From Atherix ibis (Eukaryota; Arthropoda; Insecta; Diptera; Athericidae), in contig OY282608.1 in NCBI GenBank assembly GCA_958298945.1, forward strand, positions 11,819,933-11,883,932: 64,000 nt of DNA, in the 5' to 3' direction. Shown piece after piece: positions 35,901 through 46,540 of the stretch. A program made the translations under genes and the position numbers. Positions within the stretch are counted from its first letter, which is position 1, and each line of letters starts with the position of its first letter. A model generated the notes under the pieces. The model was not told the origin of the DNA. It saw only the letters and a list, made by a program, of their open reading frames with translations, and ran no database searches.

Positions 35901-36410
35901 GTTAGTTGGTTTGTTGGTTTGTTGGTTTTGTTGGTTTGTTGGTTTGTTAGTTTGTTGGTTTGTTGGTTTTTAGGTTTTTTGGTTTGTTCGTTTGTTGGTT
36001 TGTTGGTTTGTTGGTTTGTTGGTTTATTGGTTTGTTGGCTTGTTGGCTTGTTGGTTTGTTGATTTGTTGGTTCGTTTGTTTGTTGGTTTATTCGTTTGTT
36101 GGTTTGTTGGTTTGTTGGTTTGTTGGTTTGTTGGTTTTTGGTTTGTTGGTTTGTTGGTTTGTTGGTTTATTGGTTTGTTGGTTTGTTGGTTTGTTGGTTT
36201 GTTGGTTTCTTGGTTTGTTCGTTTGTTGGTTTGTTCGTTTGTTGGTTTGTTGGTTTCTTGGTTTGTTGGTTTGTTGGTTTGTTGGTTTGTTCGTTTGTTC
36301 GTTTGTTGGTTTGTTTGTTTGTTGGTTTGTTGGCTTGTTGGTTTGTTGGTGTGTTGGTTTGTTGGTTTGTTGGCTTGTTGGTTTGTTGGTTTGTTGGTTT
36401 GTTGGTTTGT
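31845..36410. repeat. About 4.57-kb segment, copy 1 of the 6151-bp-offset duplication
   Basis: Variant order from about 31845 to 36410 is matched at about 37996 to 42562. The offset is 6151 up to about 40.04 kb and 6152 afterwards. The single extra base lies near 40037-40050, where copy 2 reads GTCTTG and a GGTTTTGTT 9-mer in place of a regular run. TTTTTAGG matches at TAG 34948/41100 and 35971/42123. Outside these limits the order diverges sharply, so the borders hold to roughly one or two units. Confidence 0.8.
32917..35350. repeat. Octamer block copied again 6.15 kb downstream
   Basis: Markers include a GGTGTGTT unit near 33037, a GGCCTGTT unit near 33270 followed by a 9-bp GGTTTTTTT unit near 33286, a GTGTG variant near 33677, GTCCG near 34139, GGATTTTT near 34685 and TTTTTAGG at 34944. 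This order recurs at offset 6151-6152. TTTTTAGG and the 9-bp T-run unit occur only in the right half of the window. No gene is present. Confidence 0.75.
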
Positions 36411-36942
36411 TCGTTTGTTGGTTTGTTGGTTTGTTGGTTTGTTTGTTGGTTCGTTTGTTGGTTTGTTGGTTTGTTGGCTTGTTGGTTTGTTGGTTTGTTG
36501 GCTTATTGGTTTGTTTGTTGGTTGGTTTGTTCGTTTGTTGGTTTGTTTGTTTGTTGGTTTGTTGGTTTGTTGGTTTGTTGGTTTGTTGGTTTGTTGATTT
36601 GTTGGCTTGTTGGCTTGTTGGTTTATTGGTTTGTTGGTTTGTTGGTTTGTTGTTTTGTTGGCTTGTTGGTTTGTTGGTTTGTTCGTTTGTTGGTTTATTG
36701 GTTTGTTCGTTTGTTGGTTTTTTGGTTTGTTGGTTTGTTGGTTTGTTGGCATGTTGGTTTGTTGGCTTGTTGGCTTATTGGTTTGTTGGCTTGTTGGTTT
36801 GTTGGTTTGTTCGTTTGTTGGTTTGTTGGTTTGTTGGTTTGTTGATTTGTTCGTTTATTCGTTTGTTGGTTTGTTGGTTTGTTGGTTTGTTGGCTTGTTG
36901 ATTTGTTGGTTTGTTGGCTTGTTGGTTTGTTGGTTTGTTGGA
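35351..36942. repeat. 1592-bp (199-unit) tandem duplication, copy 1
   Basis: The copy is defined by exact 1592-bp recurrence: TTTTTAGG (TAG at 35971 and 37563), GGATTTTT (35708 and 37300; 36940 and 38532), the GGTGTGTT unit and the GTTGGTTCG 12-mers. I noticed no base difference from copy 2 in the stretches compared. The breakpoint lies in a shared TTTTTGGTTTGTT sequence of 13 bases at 35351, 36943 and 38535. Confidence 0.88.
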
Positions 36943-38534
36943 TTTTTGGTTTGTTGGTTTGTTGGTTTGTTGGTTTGTTTGTTTGTTGGCTTGTTGGTTT
37001 GTTGGTTTGTTGGTTTGTTGGTTTGTTGGTTTGTTGGTTTGTTGGTTTGTTGGTTTGTTGGTTTGTTGGTTTGTTGGTTTGTTGGTTTGTTGGTTTGTTG
37101 GTTTGTTGGTTTATTGGCTTGTTGGTTTGGTGGTTTTTTGGTTTGTGGGTTTGTTGGTTTGTTGGTTTGTTCGGTTGTTGGTTTGTTGGTTTGTTGGTTT
37201 GTTGATTTGTTCGTTTATTCGTTTGTTGGTTTGTTGGTTTGTTGGTTTGTTGGCTTGTTGATTTGTTGGTTTGTTGGCTTGTTGGTTTGTTGGTTTGTTG
37301 GATTTTTGGTTTGTTCGTTTGTTGGCTTGTTGGTTTGTTGGCTTGTTGGCTTGTTGGTTTGTTGGCTTGTTGGCTTGTTGGTTTGTTGGTTTGTTGGTTT
37401 GTTGGTTTGTTGGTTTGTTGGTTAGTTGGCTTGTTGGCTTGTTGGTTTGTTGGTTTGTTGGATTGTTTGTTTGTTGGTTTTTTGGTTTGTTCGTTAGTTG
37501 GTTTGTTGGTTTGTTGGTTTTGTTGGTTTGTTGGTTTGTTAGTTTGTTGGTTTGTTGGTTTTTAGGTTTTTTGGTTTGTTCGTTTGTTGGTTTGTTGGTT
37601 TGTTGGTTTGTTGGTTTATTGGTTTGTTGGCTTGTTGGCTTGTTGGTTTGTTGATTTGTTGGTTCGTTTGTTTGTTGGTTTATTCGTTTGTTGGTTTGTT
37701 GGTTTGTTGGTTTGTTGGTTTGTTGGTTTTTGGTTTGTTGGTTTGTTGGTTTGTTGGTTTATTGGTTTGTTGGTTTGTTGGTTTGTTGGTTTGTTGGTTT
37801 CTTGGTTTGTTCGTTTGTTGGTTTGTTCGTTTGTTGGTTTGTTGGTTTCTTGGTTTGTTGGTTTGTTGGTTTGTTGGTTTGTTCGTTTGTTCGTTTGTTG
37901 GTTTGTTTGTTTGTTGGTTTGTTGGCTTGTTGGTTTGTTGGTGTGTTGGTTTGTTGGTTTGTTGGCTTGTTGGTTTGTTGGTTTGTTGGTTTGTTGGTTT
38001 GTTCGTTTGTTGGTTTGTTGGTTTGTTGGTTTGTTTGTTGGTTCGTTTGTTGGTTTGTTGGTTTGTTGGCTTGTTGGTTTGTTGGTTTGTTGGCTTATTG
38101 GTTTGTTTGTTGGTTGGTTTGTTCGTTTGTTGGTTTGTTTGTTTGTTGGTTTGTTGGTTTGTTGGTTTGTTGGTTTGTTGGTTTGTTGATTTGTTGGCTT
38201 GTTGGCTTGTTGGTTTATTGGTTTGTTGGTTTGTTGGTTTGTTGTTTTGTTGGCTTGTTGGTTTGTTGGTTTGTTCGTTTGTTGGTTTATTGGTTTGTTC
38301 GTTTGTTGGTTTTTTGGTTTGTTGGTTTGTTGGTTTGTTGGCATGTTGGTTTGTTGGCTTGTTGGCTTATTGGTTTGTTGGCTTGTTGGTTTGTTGGTTT
38401 GTTCGTTTGTTGGTTTGTTGGTTTGTTGGTTTGTTGATTTGTTCGTTTATTCGTTTGTTGGTTTGTTGGTTTGTTGGTTTGTTGGCTTGTTGATTTGTTG
38501 GTTTGTTGGCTTGTTGGTTTGTTGGTTTGTTGGA
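36943..38534. repeat. 1592-bp tandem duplication, copy 2
   Basis: Copy 2 follows directly on copy 1. Its junction fuses the GGATTTTT haplotype (36940) to the TGTTTGTT/GGCTTGTT pattern of 35.37 kb. At the far end GGATTTTT at 38532 is again followed by its normal CGTTTGTT neighbour. The junction therefore formed inside the 13-base homology, as unequal exchange would produce. The near-perfect identity makes this one of the youngest events, or an assembly artefact. Confidence 0.87.
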
Positions 38535-41500
38535 TTTTTGGTTTGTTCGTTTGTTGGCTTGTTGGTTTGTTGGCTTGTTGGCTTGTTGGTTTGTTGGCTT
38601 GTTGGCTTGTTGGTTTGTTGGTTTGTTGGTTTGTTGGTTTGTTGGTTTGTTGGTTAGTTGGCTTGTTGGCTTATTGGTTTGTTGGTTTGTTGGATTGTTT
38701 GTTTGTTAGTTTTTTGGTTTGTTCGTTTGTTGGTTTGTTGGTTTGTTGGTTTTGTTGGTTTGTTGGTTTGTTGTTTTGTTGGTTTTTGGGTTTTTTGGTT
38801 TGTTCGTTTGTTGGTTTGTTGGTTTGTTGGTTTGTTGGTTTATTGGTTTGTTGGCTTGTTGGCTTGTTGGTTTGTTGATTTGTTGGTTCGTTTGTTTGTT
38901 GGTTTATTCGTTTGTTGGTTTGTTGGTTTGTTGGTTTGTTGGTTTGTTGGTTTGTTGGTTTTTGGTTTGTTGGTTTGTTGGTTTGTTGGTTTGTTGGTTT
39001 GTTGGTTTGTTGGTTTGTTGGTTTGTTGGTTTGTTGGTTTCTTGGTTTGTTCGTTTGTTGGTTTGTTCGTTTGTTGGTTTGTTGGTTTCTTGGTTTGTTG
39101 GTTTGTTGGTTTGTTGGTTTGTTGGTTTGTTCGTTTGTTCGTTTGTTGGTTTGTTTGTTTGTTGGTTTGTCGGCTTGTTGGTTTGTTGGTGTGTTGGTTT
39201 GTTGGTTTGTTGGCTTGTTGGTTTGTTGGTTTGTTGGTTTGTTGGTTTGTTGGCTTGTTGGTTTGTTGGCTTGTTGGTTTGTTGGTTTGTTGGTTTGTTG
39301 GTTTGTTGGTTTGTTGGTTTGTTGGTTTGTTCGTTTGTTGGTTTGTTGGTTTGTTGGTTTGTTGGTTTGTTGGTTTGTTGGTTTGTTGCTTTGTTGGTTT
39401 GTTGGTTTGTTGGTTTGTTGGCCTGTTGGCTTGTTGGTTTTTTTGGTTTGTTCGTTTGTTGGTTTGTTGGTTTGTTGGTTTGTTGGTTTGTTGGTTTGTT
39501 GGTTTGTTGGTTTGTTCGTTTGTTGGTTTGTTGGTTTGTTGGTTTGTTGGTTTTTTGGTTTGTTGGTTTGGTCGTTTGTTGATTTGTTTGTTTGTTGGTT
39601 TTTTCGTTTGTTGGCTTGTTGGTTTGTTGGTTTTTTGGCTTGTTGGCTTGTTGGCTTGTTGGTTTGTTGGTTTGTTGGTTTGTTTGTTTGTTGGTTTGTT
39701 CGTTTGTTGGTTTGTTGGTTTGTTGGTTTGTTGGTTTGTTGGTTTGTTGGTTTATTGGTTTGTTGGTTTGTTGGTTTGTTCGTTTGTTGGTTTGTTGGTT
39801 TGTTGGTTTGTTGGTTTGTTGGTTTGTGTGTTTGTTGGTTTGTTCGTTTGTTGGTTTGTTGGTTTGTTGGTTTGCTGGTTTGTTGGTTTGTTGGTTTGTT
39901 GGTTTGTTGGTTTGTTGGTTTGTTGGTTTGTTGGTTTGTTGGTTTGTTGGTTTCTTGGTTTGTTCGTTTGTTGGTTTGTTGGTTTGTTTGTTTGTTTGTT
40001 GGTTCGTTTGTTGGTTTGTTGGTTTGTTGGTTTGTTGTCTTGTTGGTTTTGTTGGTTTGTTGGCTTATTGGTTTGTTTGTTGGTTGGTTTGTTCGTTTGT
40101 TGGTTTGTTTGTTTGTTCGTTTGTTGGCTTGTTGGTTTGTTGGTTTGTTGGTTTGTTGGTTTGTTTGCTTGTTGGTTTGTTGGTTTGTTGGTTTGTTGAT
40201 TTGTTGGCTTGTTGGCTTGTTGGTTTATTGGTTTGTTGGTTTGTTGGTTTGTTGTTTTGTTGGCTTGTTGACTTGTTGGTTTGTCGGTTTGTCCGTTTGT
40301 TGGTTTGTTGATTTGTTGTTTTTTTGGTTTGTTGGCTTGTTGGTTTGTTGGTTTGTTCGTTTGTTGGTTTATTGGTTTGTTCGTTTGTTGGTTTTTTGGT
40401 TTGTTGGTTTGTTGGTTTGTTGGCATGTTGGTTTGTTGGCTTGTTGGCTTATTGGTTTGTTGGCTTGTTGGTTTGTTGGTTTTTGGTTTGTTGGTTTGTT
40501 GGTTTGTTGGTTTGTTTGTTTGTTGGCTTGTTGGTTTGTTGGTTTGTTGGTTTGTTGGTTTGTTGGTTTGTTGGTTTGTTGGTTTGTTGGTTTGTTGGTT
40601 TGTTGGTTTGTTGGTTTGTTGGTTTGTTGGTTTGTTGGTTTGTTGGTTTATTGGCTTGTTGGTTTGGTGGTTTTTTGGTTTGTGGGTTTGTTGGTTTGTT
40701 GGTTTGTTCGGTTGTTGGTTTGTTGGTTTGTTGGTTTGTTGATTTGTTCGTTTATTCGTTTGTTGGTTTGTTGGTTTGTTGGTTTGTTGGCTTGTTGATT
40801 TGTTGGTTTGTTGGCTTGTTGGTTTGTTGGTTTGTTGGATTTTTGGTTTGTTCGTTTGTTGGCTTGTTGGTTTGTTGGCTTGTTGGCTTGTTGGTTTGTT
40901 GGCTTGTTGGCTTGTTGGTTTGTTGGTTTGTTGGTTTGTTGGTTTGTTGGTTTGTTGGTTAGTTGGCTTGTTGGCTTGTTGGTTTGTTGGTTTGTTGGAT
41001 TGTTTGTTTGTTGGTTTTTTGGTTTGTTCGTTAGTTGGTTTGTTGGTTTGTTGGTTTTGTTGGTTTGTTGGTTTGTTAGTTTGTTGGTTTGTTGGTTTTT
41101 AGGTTTTTTGGTTTGTTCGTTTGTTGGTTTGTTGGTTTGTTGGTTTGTTGGTTTATTGGTTTGTTGGCTTGTTGGCTTGTTGGTTTGTTGATTTGTTGGT
41201 TCGTTTGTTTGTTGGTTTATTCGTTTGTTGGTTTGTTGGTTTGTTGGTTTGTTGGTTTGTTGGTTTTTGGTTTGTTGGTTTGTTGGTTTGTTGGTTTATT
41301 GGTTTGTTGGTTTGTTGGTTTGTTGGTTTGTTGGTTTCTTGGTTTGTTCGTTTGTTGGTTTGTTCGTTTGTTGGTTTGTTCGTTTGTTGGTTTATTGGTT
41401 TGTTCGTTTGTTGGTTTTTTGGTTTGTTGGTTTGTTGGTTTGTTGGCATGTTGGTTTGTTGGCTTGTTGGGTTATTGGTTTGTTGGCTTGTTGGTTTGTT

Positions 41501-42562
41501 GGTTTTTGGTTTGTTGGTTTGTTGGTTTGTTGGTTTGTTTGTTTGTTGGCTTGTTGGTTTGTTGGTTTGTTGGTTTGTTGGTTTGTTGGTTTGTTGGTTT
41601 GTTGGTTTGTTGGTTTGTTGGTTTGTTGGTTTGTTGGTTTGTTGGTTTGTTGGTTTGTTGGTTTGTTGGTTTATTGGCTTGTTGGTTTGGTGGTTTTTTG
41701 GTTTGTGGGTTTGTTGGTTTGTTGGTTTGTTCGGTTGTTGGTTTGTTGGTTTGTTGGTTTGTTGATTTGTTCGTTTATTCGTTTGTTGGTTTGTTGGTTT
41801 GTTGGTTTGTTGGCTTGTTGATTTGTTGGTTTGTTGGCTTGTTGGTTTGTTGGTTTGTTGGATTTTTGGTTTGTTCGTTTGTTGGCTTGTTGGTTTGTTG
41901 GCTTGTTGGCTTGTTGGTTTGTTGGCTTGTTGGCTTGTTGGTTTGTTGGTTTGTTGGTTTGTTGGTTTGTTGGTTTGTTGGTTAGTTGGCTTGTTGGCTT
42001 GTTGGTTTGTTGGTTTGTTGGATTGTTTGTTTGTTGGTTTTTTGGTTTGTTCGTTAGTTGGTTTGTTGGTTTGTTGGTTTTGTTGGTTTGTTGGTTTGTT
42101 AGTTTGTTGGTTTGTTGGTTTTTAGGTTTTTTGGTTTGTTCGTTTGTTGGTTTGTTGGTTTGTTGGTTTGTTGGTTTATTGGTTTGTTGGCTTGTTGGCT
42201 TGTTGGTTTGTTGATTTGTTGGTTCGTTTGTTTGTTGGTTTATTCGTTTGTTGGTTTGTTGGTTTGTTGGTTTGTTGGTTTGTTGGTTTTTGGTTTGTTG
42301 GTTTGTTGGTTTGTTGGTTTATTGGTTTGTTGGTTTGTTGGTTTGTTGGTTTGTTGGTTTCTTGGTTTGTTCGTTTGTTGGTTTGTTCGTTTGTTGGTTT
42401 GTTGGTTTCTTGGTTTGTTGGTTTGTTGGTTTGTTGGTTTGTTCGTTTGTTCGTTTGTTGGTTTGTTTGTTTGTTGGTTTGTTGGCTTGTTGGTTTGTTG
42501 GTGTGTTGGTTTGTTGGTTTGTTGGCTTGTTGGTTTGTTGGTTTGTTGGTTTGTTGGTTTGT
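37996..42562. repeat. Copy 2 of the 6151-bp-offset duplication
   Basis: This is near-identical to 31845-36410. Visible differences are the one-base phase change near 40040 and GGCTTATT changed to GGGTTATT near 41469. It contains GGATTTTT at 38532, 40837 and 41860, and TTTTTAGG at 41097 and 42120. Part of it overlaps the second copy of the 1592-bp duplication, so the two events are nested. Confidence 0.8.
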
Positions 42563-43941
42563 TGGCTTGTTGGTTTGTTGGGTTGTTGGTTTGTTGGTTT
42601 GTTGGTTTGTTGGTTTGTTGGTTTGTTGGTTTGTTGGTTTGTTCGTTTGTTGGTTTGTTGGTTTGTTGGTTTGTTGGTTTGTTGGTTTGTTGGTTTGTTG
42701 GCGTGTTGGCTTGTTGGGTTTTTTGGTTTGTTCGTTTGTTGGTTTGTTGGTTTGTTGGTTTGTTGGTTTGTTGGTTTGTTGGTTTGTTGGTTTGTTGGTT
42801 TGTTGGTTTGTTGGTTTGTTGGTTTGTTGGTTTTTTGTTTTGTTGGTTTGGTCGTTTGTTGATTTGTTTGTTTGTTGGTTTTTTCGTTTGTTGGCTTGTT
42901 GGTTTGTTGGTTTTTTGGCTTGTTGGCTTGTTGGCTTGTTGGTTTGTTGGTTTGTTGGTTTGTTTGTTTCTTGGTTTGTTCGTTTGTTGGTTTGTTGGTT
43001 TGTTGGTTTGTTGGTTTGTTGGTTTGTTGGTTTGTTGGTTTATTGGTTTGTTGGTTTGTTGGTTTGTTCGTTTGTTGGTTTGTTGGTTTGTTGGTTTGTT
43101 GGTTTGTTGGTTTGTTCGTTTGTTGGTTTGTTGGTTTGTTTGTTGGTTGGTTTGTTCGTTTGTTGGTTTGTTTGTTTGTTGGTTTGTTGGCTTGTTGGTT
43201 TGTTGGTTTGTTGGTTTGTTTGCTTGTTGGTTTGTTGGTTTGTTGGTTTGTTGGTTTGTTGGTTTGTTGATTTGTTGGCTTGTTGGCTTGTTGGTTTATT
43301 GGTTTGTTGGTTTGTTGGTTTGTTGTTTTGTTGGCTTGTTGGTTTGTTGGTTTGTTCGTTTGTTGGTTTATTGGTTTGTTCGTTTGTTGGTTTTTTGGTT
43401 TGTTGGTTTGTTGGTTTGTTGGCATGTTGGTTTGTTGGCTTGTTGGCTTATTGGTTTGTTGGCTTGTTGGTTTGTTGGTTTGTTCGTTTGTTGGTTTGTT
43501 GGTTTGTTGGTTTGTTGATTTGTTCGTTTATTCGTTTGTTGGTTTGTTGGTTTGTTGGTTTGTTGGCTTGTTGATTTGTTGGTTTGTTGGCTTGTTGGTT
43601 TGTTGGTTTGTTGGATTTTTGGTTTGTTCGTTTGTTGGCTTGTTGGTTTGTTGGCTTGTTGGCTTGTTGGTTTGTTGGCTTGTTGGCTTGTTGGTTTGTT
43701 GGTTTGTTGGTTTGTTGGTTTGTTGGTTTGTTGGTTAGTTGGCTTGTTGGCTTATTGGTTTGTTGGTTTGTTGGATTGTTTGTTTGTTGGTTTTTTGGTT
43801 TGTTCGTTTGTTGGTTTGTTGGTTTGTTGGTTTTGTTGGTTTGTTGGTTTGTTGGTTTGTTGGTTTTTGGGTTTTTTTGTTTGTTCGTTTGTTGGTTTGT
43901 TGGTTTGTTGGTTTGTTGGTTTATTGGTTTGTTGGCTTGTT
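42563..43941. repeat. Octamer block between duplications
   Basis: This stretch contains GGGTTGTT near 42580, GGCGTGTT near 42703, a 9-bp T-run unit near 42716, GGTTTTTT followed by GTTTTGTT near 42835, GCATG near 43424 and GGATTTTT near 43613. Part of it (about 42.1-42.97 kb) is matched at about 48.46-49.33 kb with offset 6344-6352. It has no coding or structural element beyond the repeat. Confidence 0.7.
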
Positions 43942-46041
43942 AGCTTGTTGGTTTGTTGATTTGTTGGTTCGTTTGTTTGTTGGTTTATTCGTTTGTTGGT
44001 TTGTTGGTTTGTTGGTTTGTTGGTTTGTTGGTTTTTGGTTTGTTGGTTTGTTGGTTTGTTGGTTTGTTGGTTTGTTGGTTTGTTGGTTTGTTGGTTTGTT
44101 GGTTTGTTGGTTTGTTGGTTTGTTGGTTTCTTGGTTTGTTCGTTTGTTGGTTTGTTCGTTTGTTGGTTTGTTGGTTTCTTGGTTTGTTGGTTTGTTGGTT
44201 TGTTGGTTTGTTCGTTTGTTCGTTTGTTGGTTTGTTTGTTTGTTGGTTTGTCGGCTTGTTGGTTTGTTGGTGTGTTGGTTTGTTGGTTTGTTGGCTTGTT
44301 GGTTTGTTGGTTTGTTGGTTTGTTGGTTTGTTGGCTTGGTGGTTTGTTGGCTTGTTGGTTTGTTGGTTTGTTGGTTTGTTGGTTTGTTGGTTTGTTGGTT
44401 TGTTGGTTTGTTCGTTTGTTGGTTTGTTGGTTTGTTGGTTTGTTGGTTTGTTGGTTTGTTGGTTTGTTGGTTTGTTGGTTTGTTGGTTTGTTGGTTTGTT
44501 GGCCTGTTGGCTTGTTGGTTTTTTTGGTTTGTTCGTTTGTTGGTTTGTTGGTTTGTTGGTTTGTTGGTTTGTTGGTTTGTTGGTTTGTTGGTTTGTTCGT
44601 TTGTTGGTTTGTTGGTTTGTTGGTTTGTTGGTTTTTTGGTTTGTTGGTTTGGTCGTTTGTTGATTTGTTTGTTTGTTGGTTTTTTCGTTTGTTGGCTTGT
44701 TGGTTTGTTGGTTTTTTGGCTTGTTGGTTTCTTGGTTTGTTCGTTTGTTGGTTTGTTGGTTTGTTTGTTTGTTTGTTGGTTCGTTTGTTGGTTTGTTGGT
44801 TTGTTGGTTTGTTGGCTTGTTGGTTTGTTGGTTTGTTGGCTTATTGGTTTGTTTGTTGGTTGGTTTGTTCGTTTGTTGGTTTGTTTGTTTGTTCGTTTGT
44901 TGGCTTGTTGGTTTGTTGGTTTGTTGGTTTGTTGGTTTGTTTGCTTGTTGGTTTGTTGGTTTGTTGGTTTGTTGATTTGTTGGCTTGTTGGCTTGTTGGT
45001 TTATTGGTTTGTTGGTTTGTTGGTTTGTTGTTTTGTTGGCTTGTTGGCTTGTTGGTTTGTCGGTTTGTCCGTTTGTTGGTTTGTTGATTTGTTGTTTTTT
45101 TGGTTTGTTGGCTTGTTGGTTTGTTGGTTTGTTCGTTTGTTGGTTTATTGGTTTGTTCGTTTGTTGGTTTTTTGGTTTGTTGGTTTGTTGGTTTGTTGGC
45201 ATGTTGGTTTGTTGGCTTGTTGGCTTATTGGTTTGTTGGCTTGTTGGTTTGTTGGTTTTTGGTTTGTTGGTTTGTTGGTTTGTTGGTTTGTTTGTTTGTT
45301 GGCTTGTTGGTTTGTTGGTTTGTTGGTTTGTTGGTTTGTTGGTTTGTTGGTTTGTTGGTTTGTTGGTTTGTTGGTTTGTTGGTTTGTTGGTTTGTTGGTT
45401 TGTTGGTTTGTTGGTTTATTGGCTTGTTGGTTTGGTGGTTTTTTGGTTTGTGGGTTTGTTGGTTTGTTGGTTTGTTCGTTTGTTGGTTTGTTGGTTTGTT
45501 GGTTTGTTGATTTGTTCGTTTATTCGTTTGTTGGTTTGTTGGTTTGTTGGTTTGTTGGCTTGTTGATTTGTTGGTTTGTTGGCTTGTTGGTTTGTTGGTT
45601 TGTTGGATTTTTGGTTTGTTCGTTTGTTGGCTTGTTGGTTTGTTGGCTTGTTGGCTTGTTGGGTTGTTGGCTTGTTGGCTTGTTGGTTTGTTGGTTTGTT
45701 GGTTTGTTGGTTTGTTGGTTTGTTGGTTAGTTGGCTTGTTGGCTTGTTGGTTTGTTGGTTTGTTGGATTGTTTGTTTGTTGGTTTTTTGGTTTGTTCGTT
45801 TGTTGGTTTGTTGGTTTGTTGGTTTTGTTGGTTTGTTGGTTTGTTAGTTTGTTGGTTTGTTGGTTTTTAGGTTTTTTGGTTTGTTCGTTTGTTGGTTTGT
45901 TGGTTTGTTGGTTTGTTGGTTTATTGGTTTGTTGGCTTGTTGGCTTGTTGGTTTGTTGATTTGTTGGTTCGTTTGTTTGGTGGTTTATTCGTTTGTTGGT
46001 TTGTTGGTTTGTTGGTTTGTTGGTTTGTTGGTTTGTTGGTT
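43942..46041. repeat. About 2.1-kb segment, copy 1 (offset 2583-2599)
   Basis: From an AGCTTGTT unit at 43942 the variant order matches 46533-48.64 kb. Offset is 2591 at the start, 2583 in the middle (GCATG and GTCCG region) and 2599 near TTTTTAGG (TAG 45868/48467), so it drifts by single units. It includes the GGCCTGTT unit near 44501, the 9-bp T-run near 44518, a 12-bp unit from GTTGGTTCG, and GGATTTTT near 45605. Confidence 0.8.
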
Positions 46042-46540
46042 TTTGGCTTGTTGGTTTGTTGGCTTGTTGGCTTGTTGGTTTGTTGGTTTGTTGGTTTGTT
46101 GGTTTGTTGGTTTGTTTTATTGTTTGTTTGTTGGTTTTTTGGTTTGTTCGTTTGTTGGTTTGTTGGTTTGTTGGTTTTGTTGGTTTGTTGGTTTGTTGGT
46201 TTGTTGGTTTTTGGGTTTTTTGGTTTGTTCGTTTGTTGGTTTGTTGGTTTGTTGGTTTGTTGGTTTATTGGTTTGTTGACTTGTTAGCTTGTTGGTTTGT
46301 TGATTTGTTGGTTCGTTTGTTTGTTGGTTTATTCGTTTGTTGGTTTGTTGGTTTGTTGGTTTGTTGGTTTGTTGGTTTGTTGGTTTTTGGTTTGTTGGTT
46401 TGTTGGTTTGTTGGTTTGTTGGTTTGTTGGTTTGTTGGTTTGTTGGTTTGTTGGTTTGTTGGTTTGTTGGTTTGTTGGTTTGTTGGTTTGTTGGTTTGTT
46501 GGTTTGTTGGTTTGTTGGTTTGTTGGCTTGTTAGCTTGTT
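46042..46540. repeat. Linker with a nested 247-bp duplication and a pure run
   Basis: AGCTTGTT occurs at 46286 and again at 46533, 247 bp apart. The odd length (30 units plus 7 bp) reflects one 7-bp GGTTTTT unit per copy. The second copy lies next to an unbroken run of about 17 consensus units (about 46389-46524). A TTTTATTG variant occurs near 46116. The 247-bp event appears to have been captured within the larger 2591-bp duplication. Confidence 0.72.
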
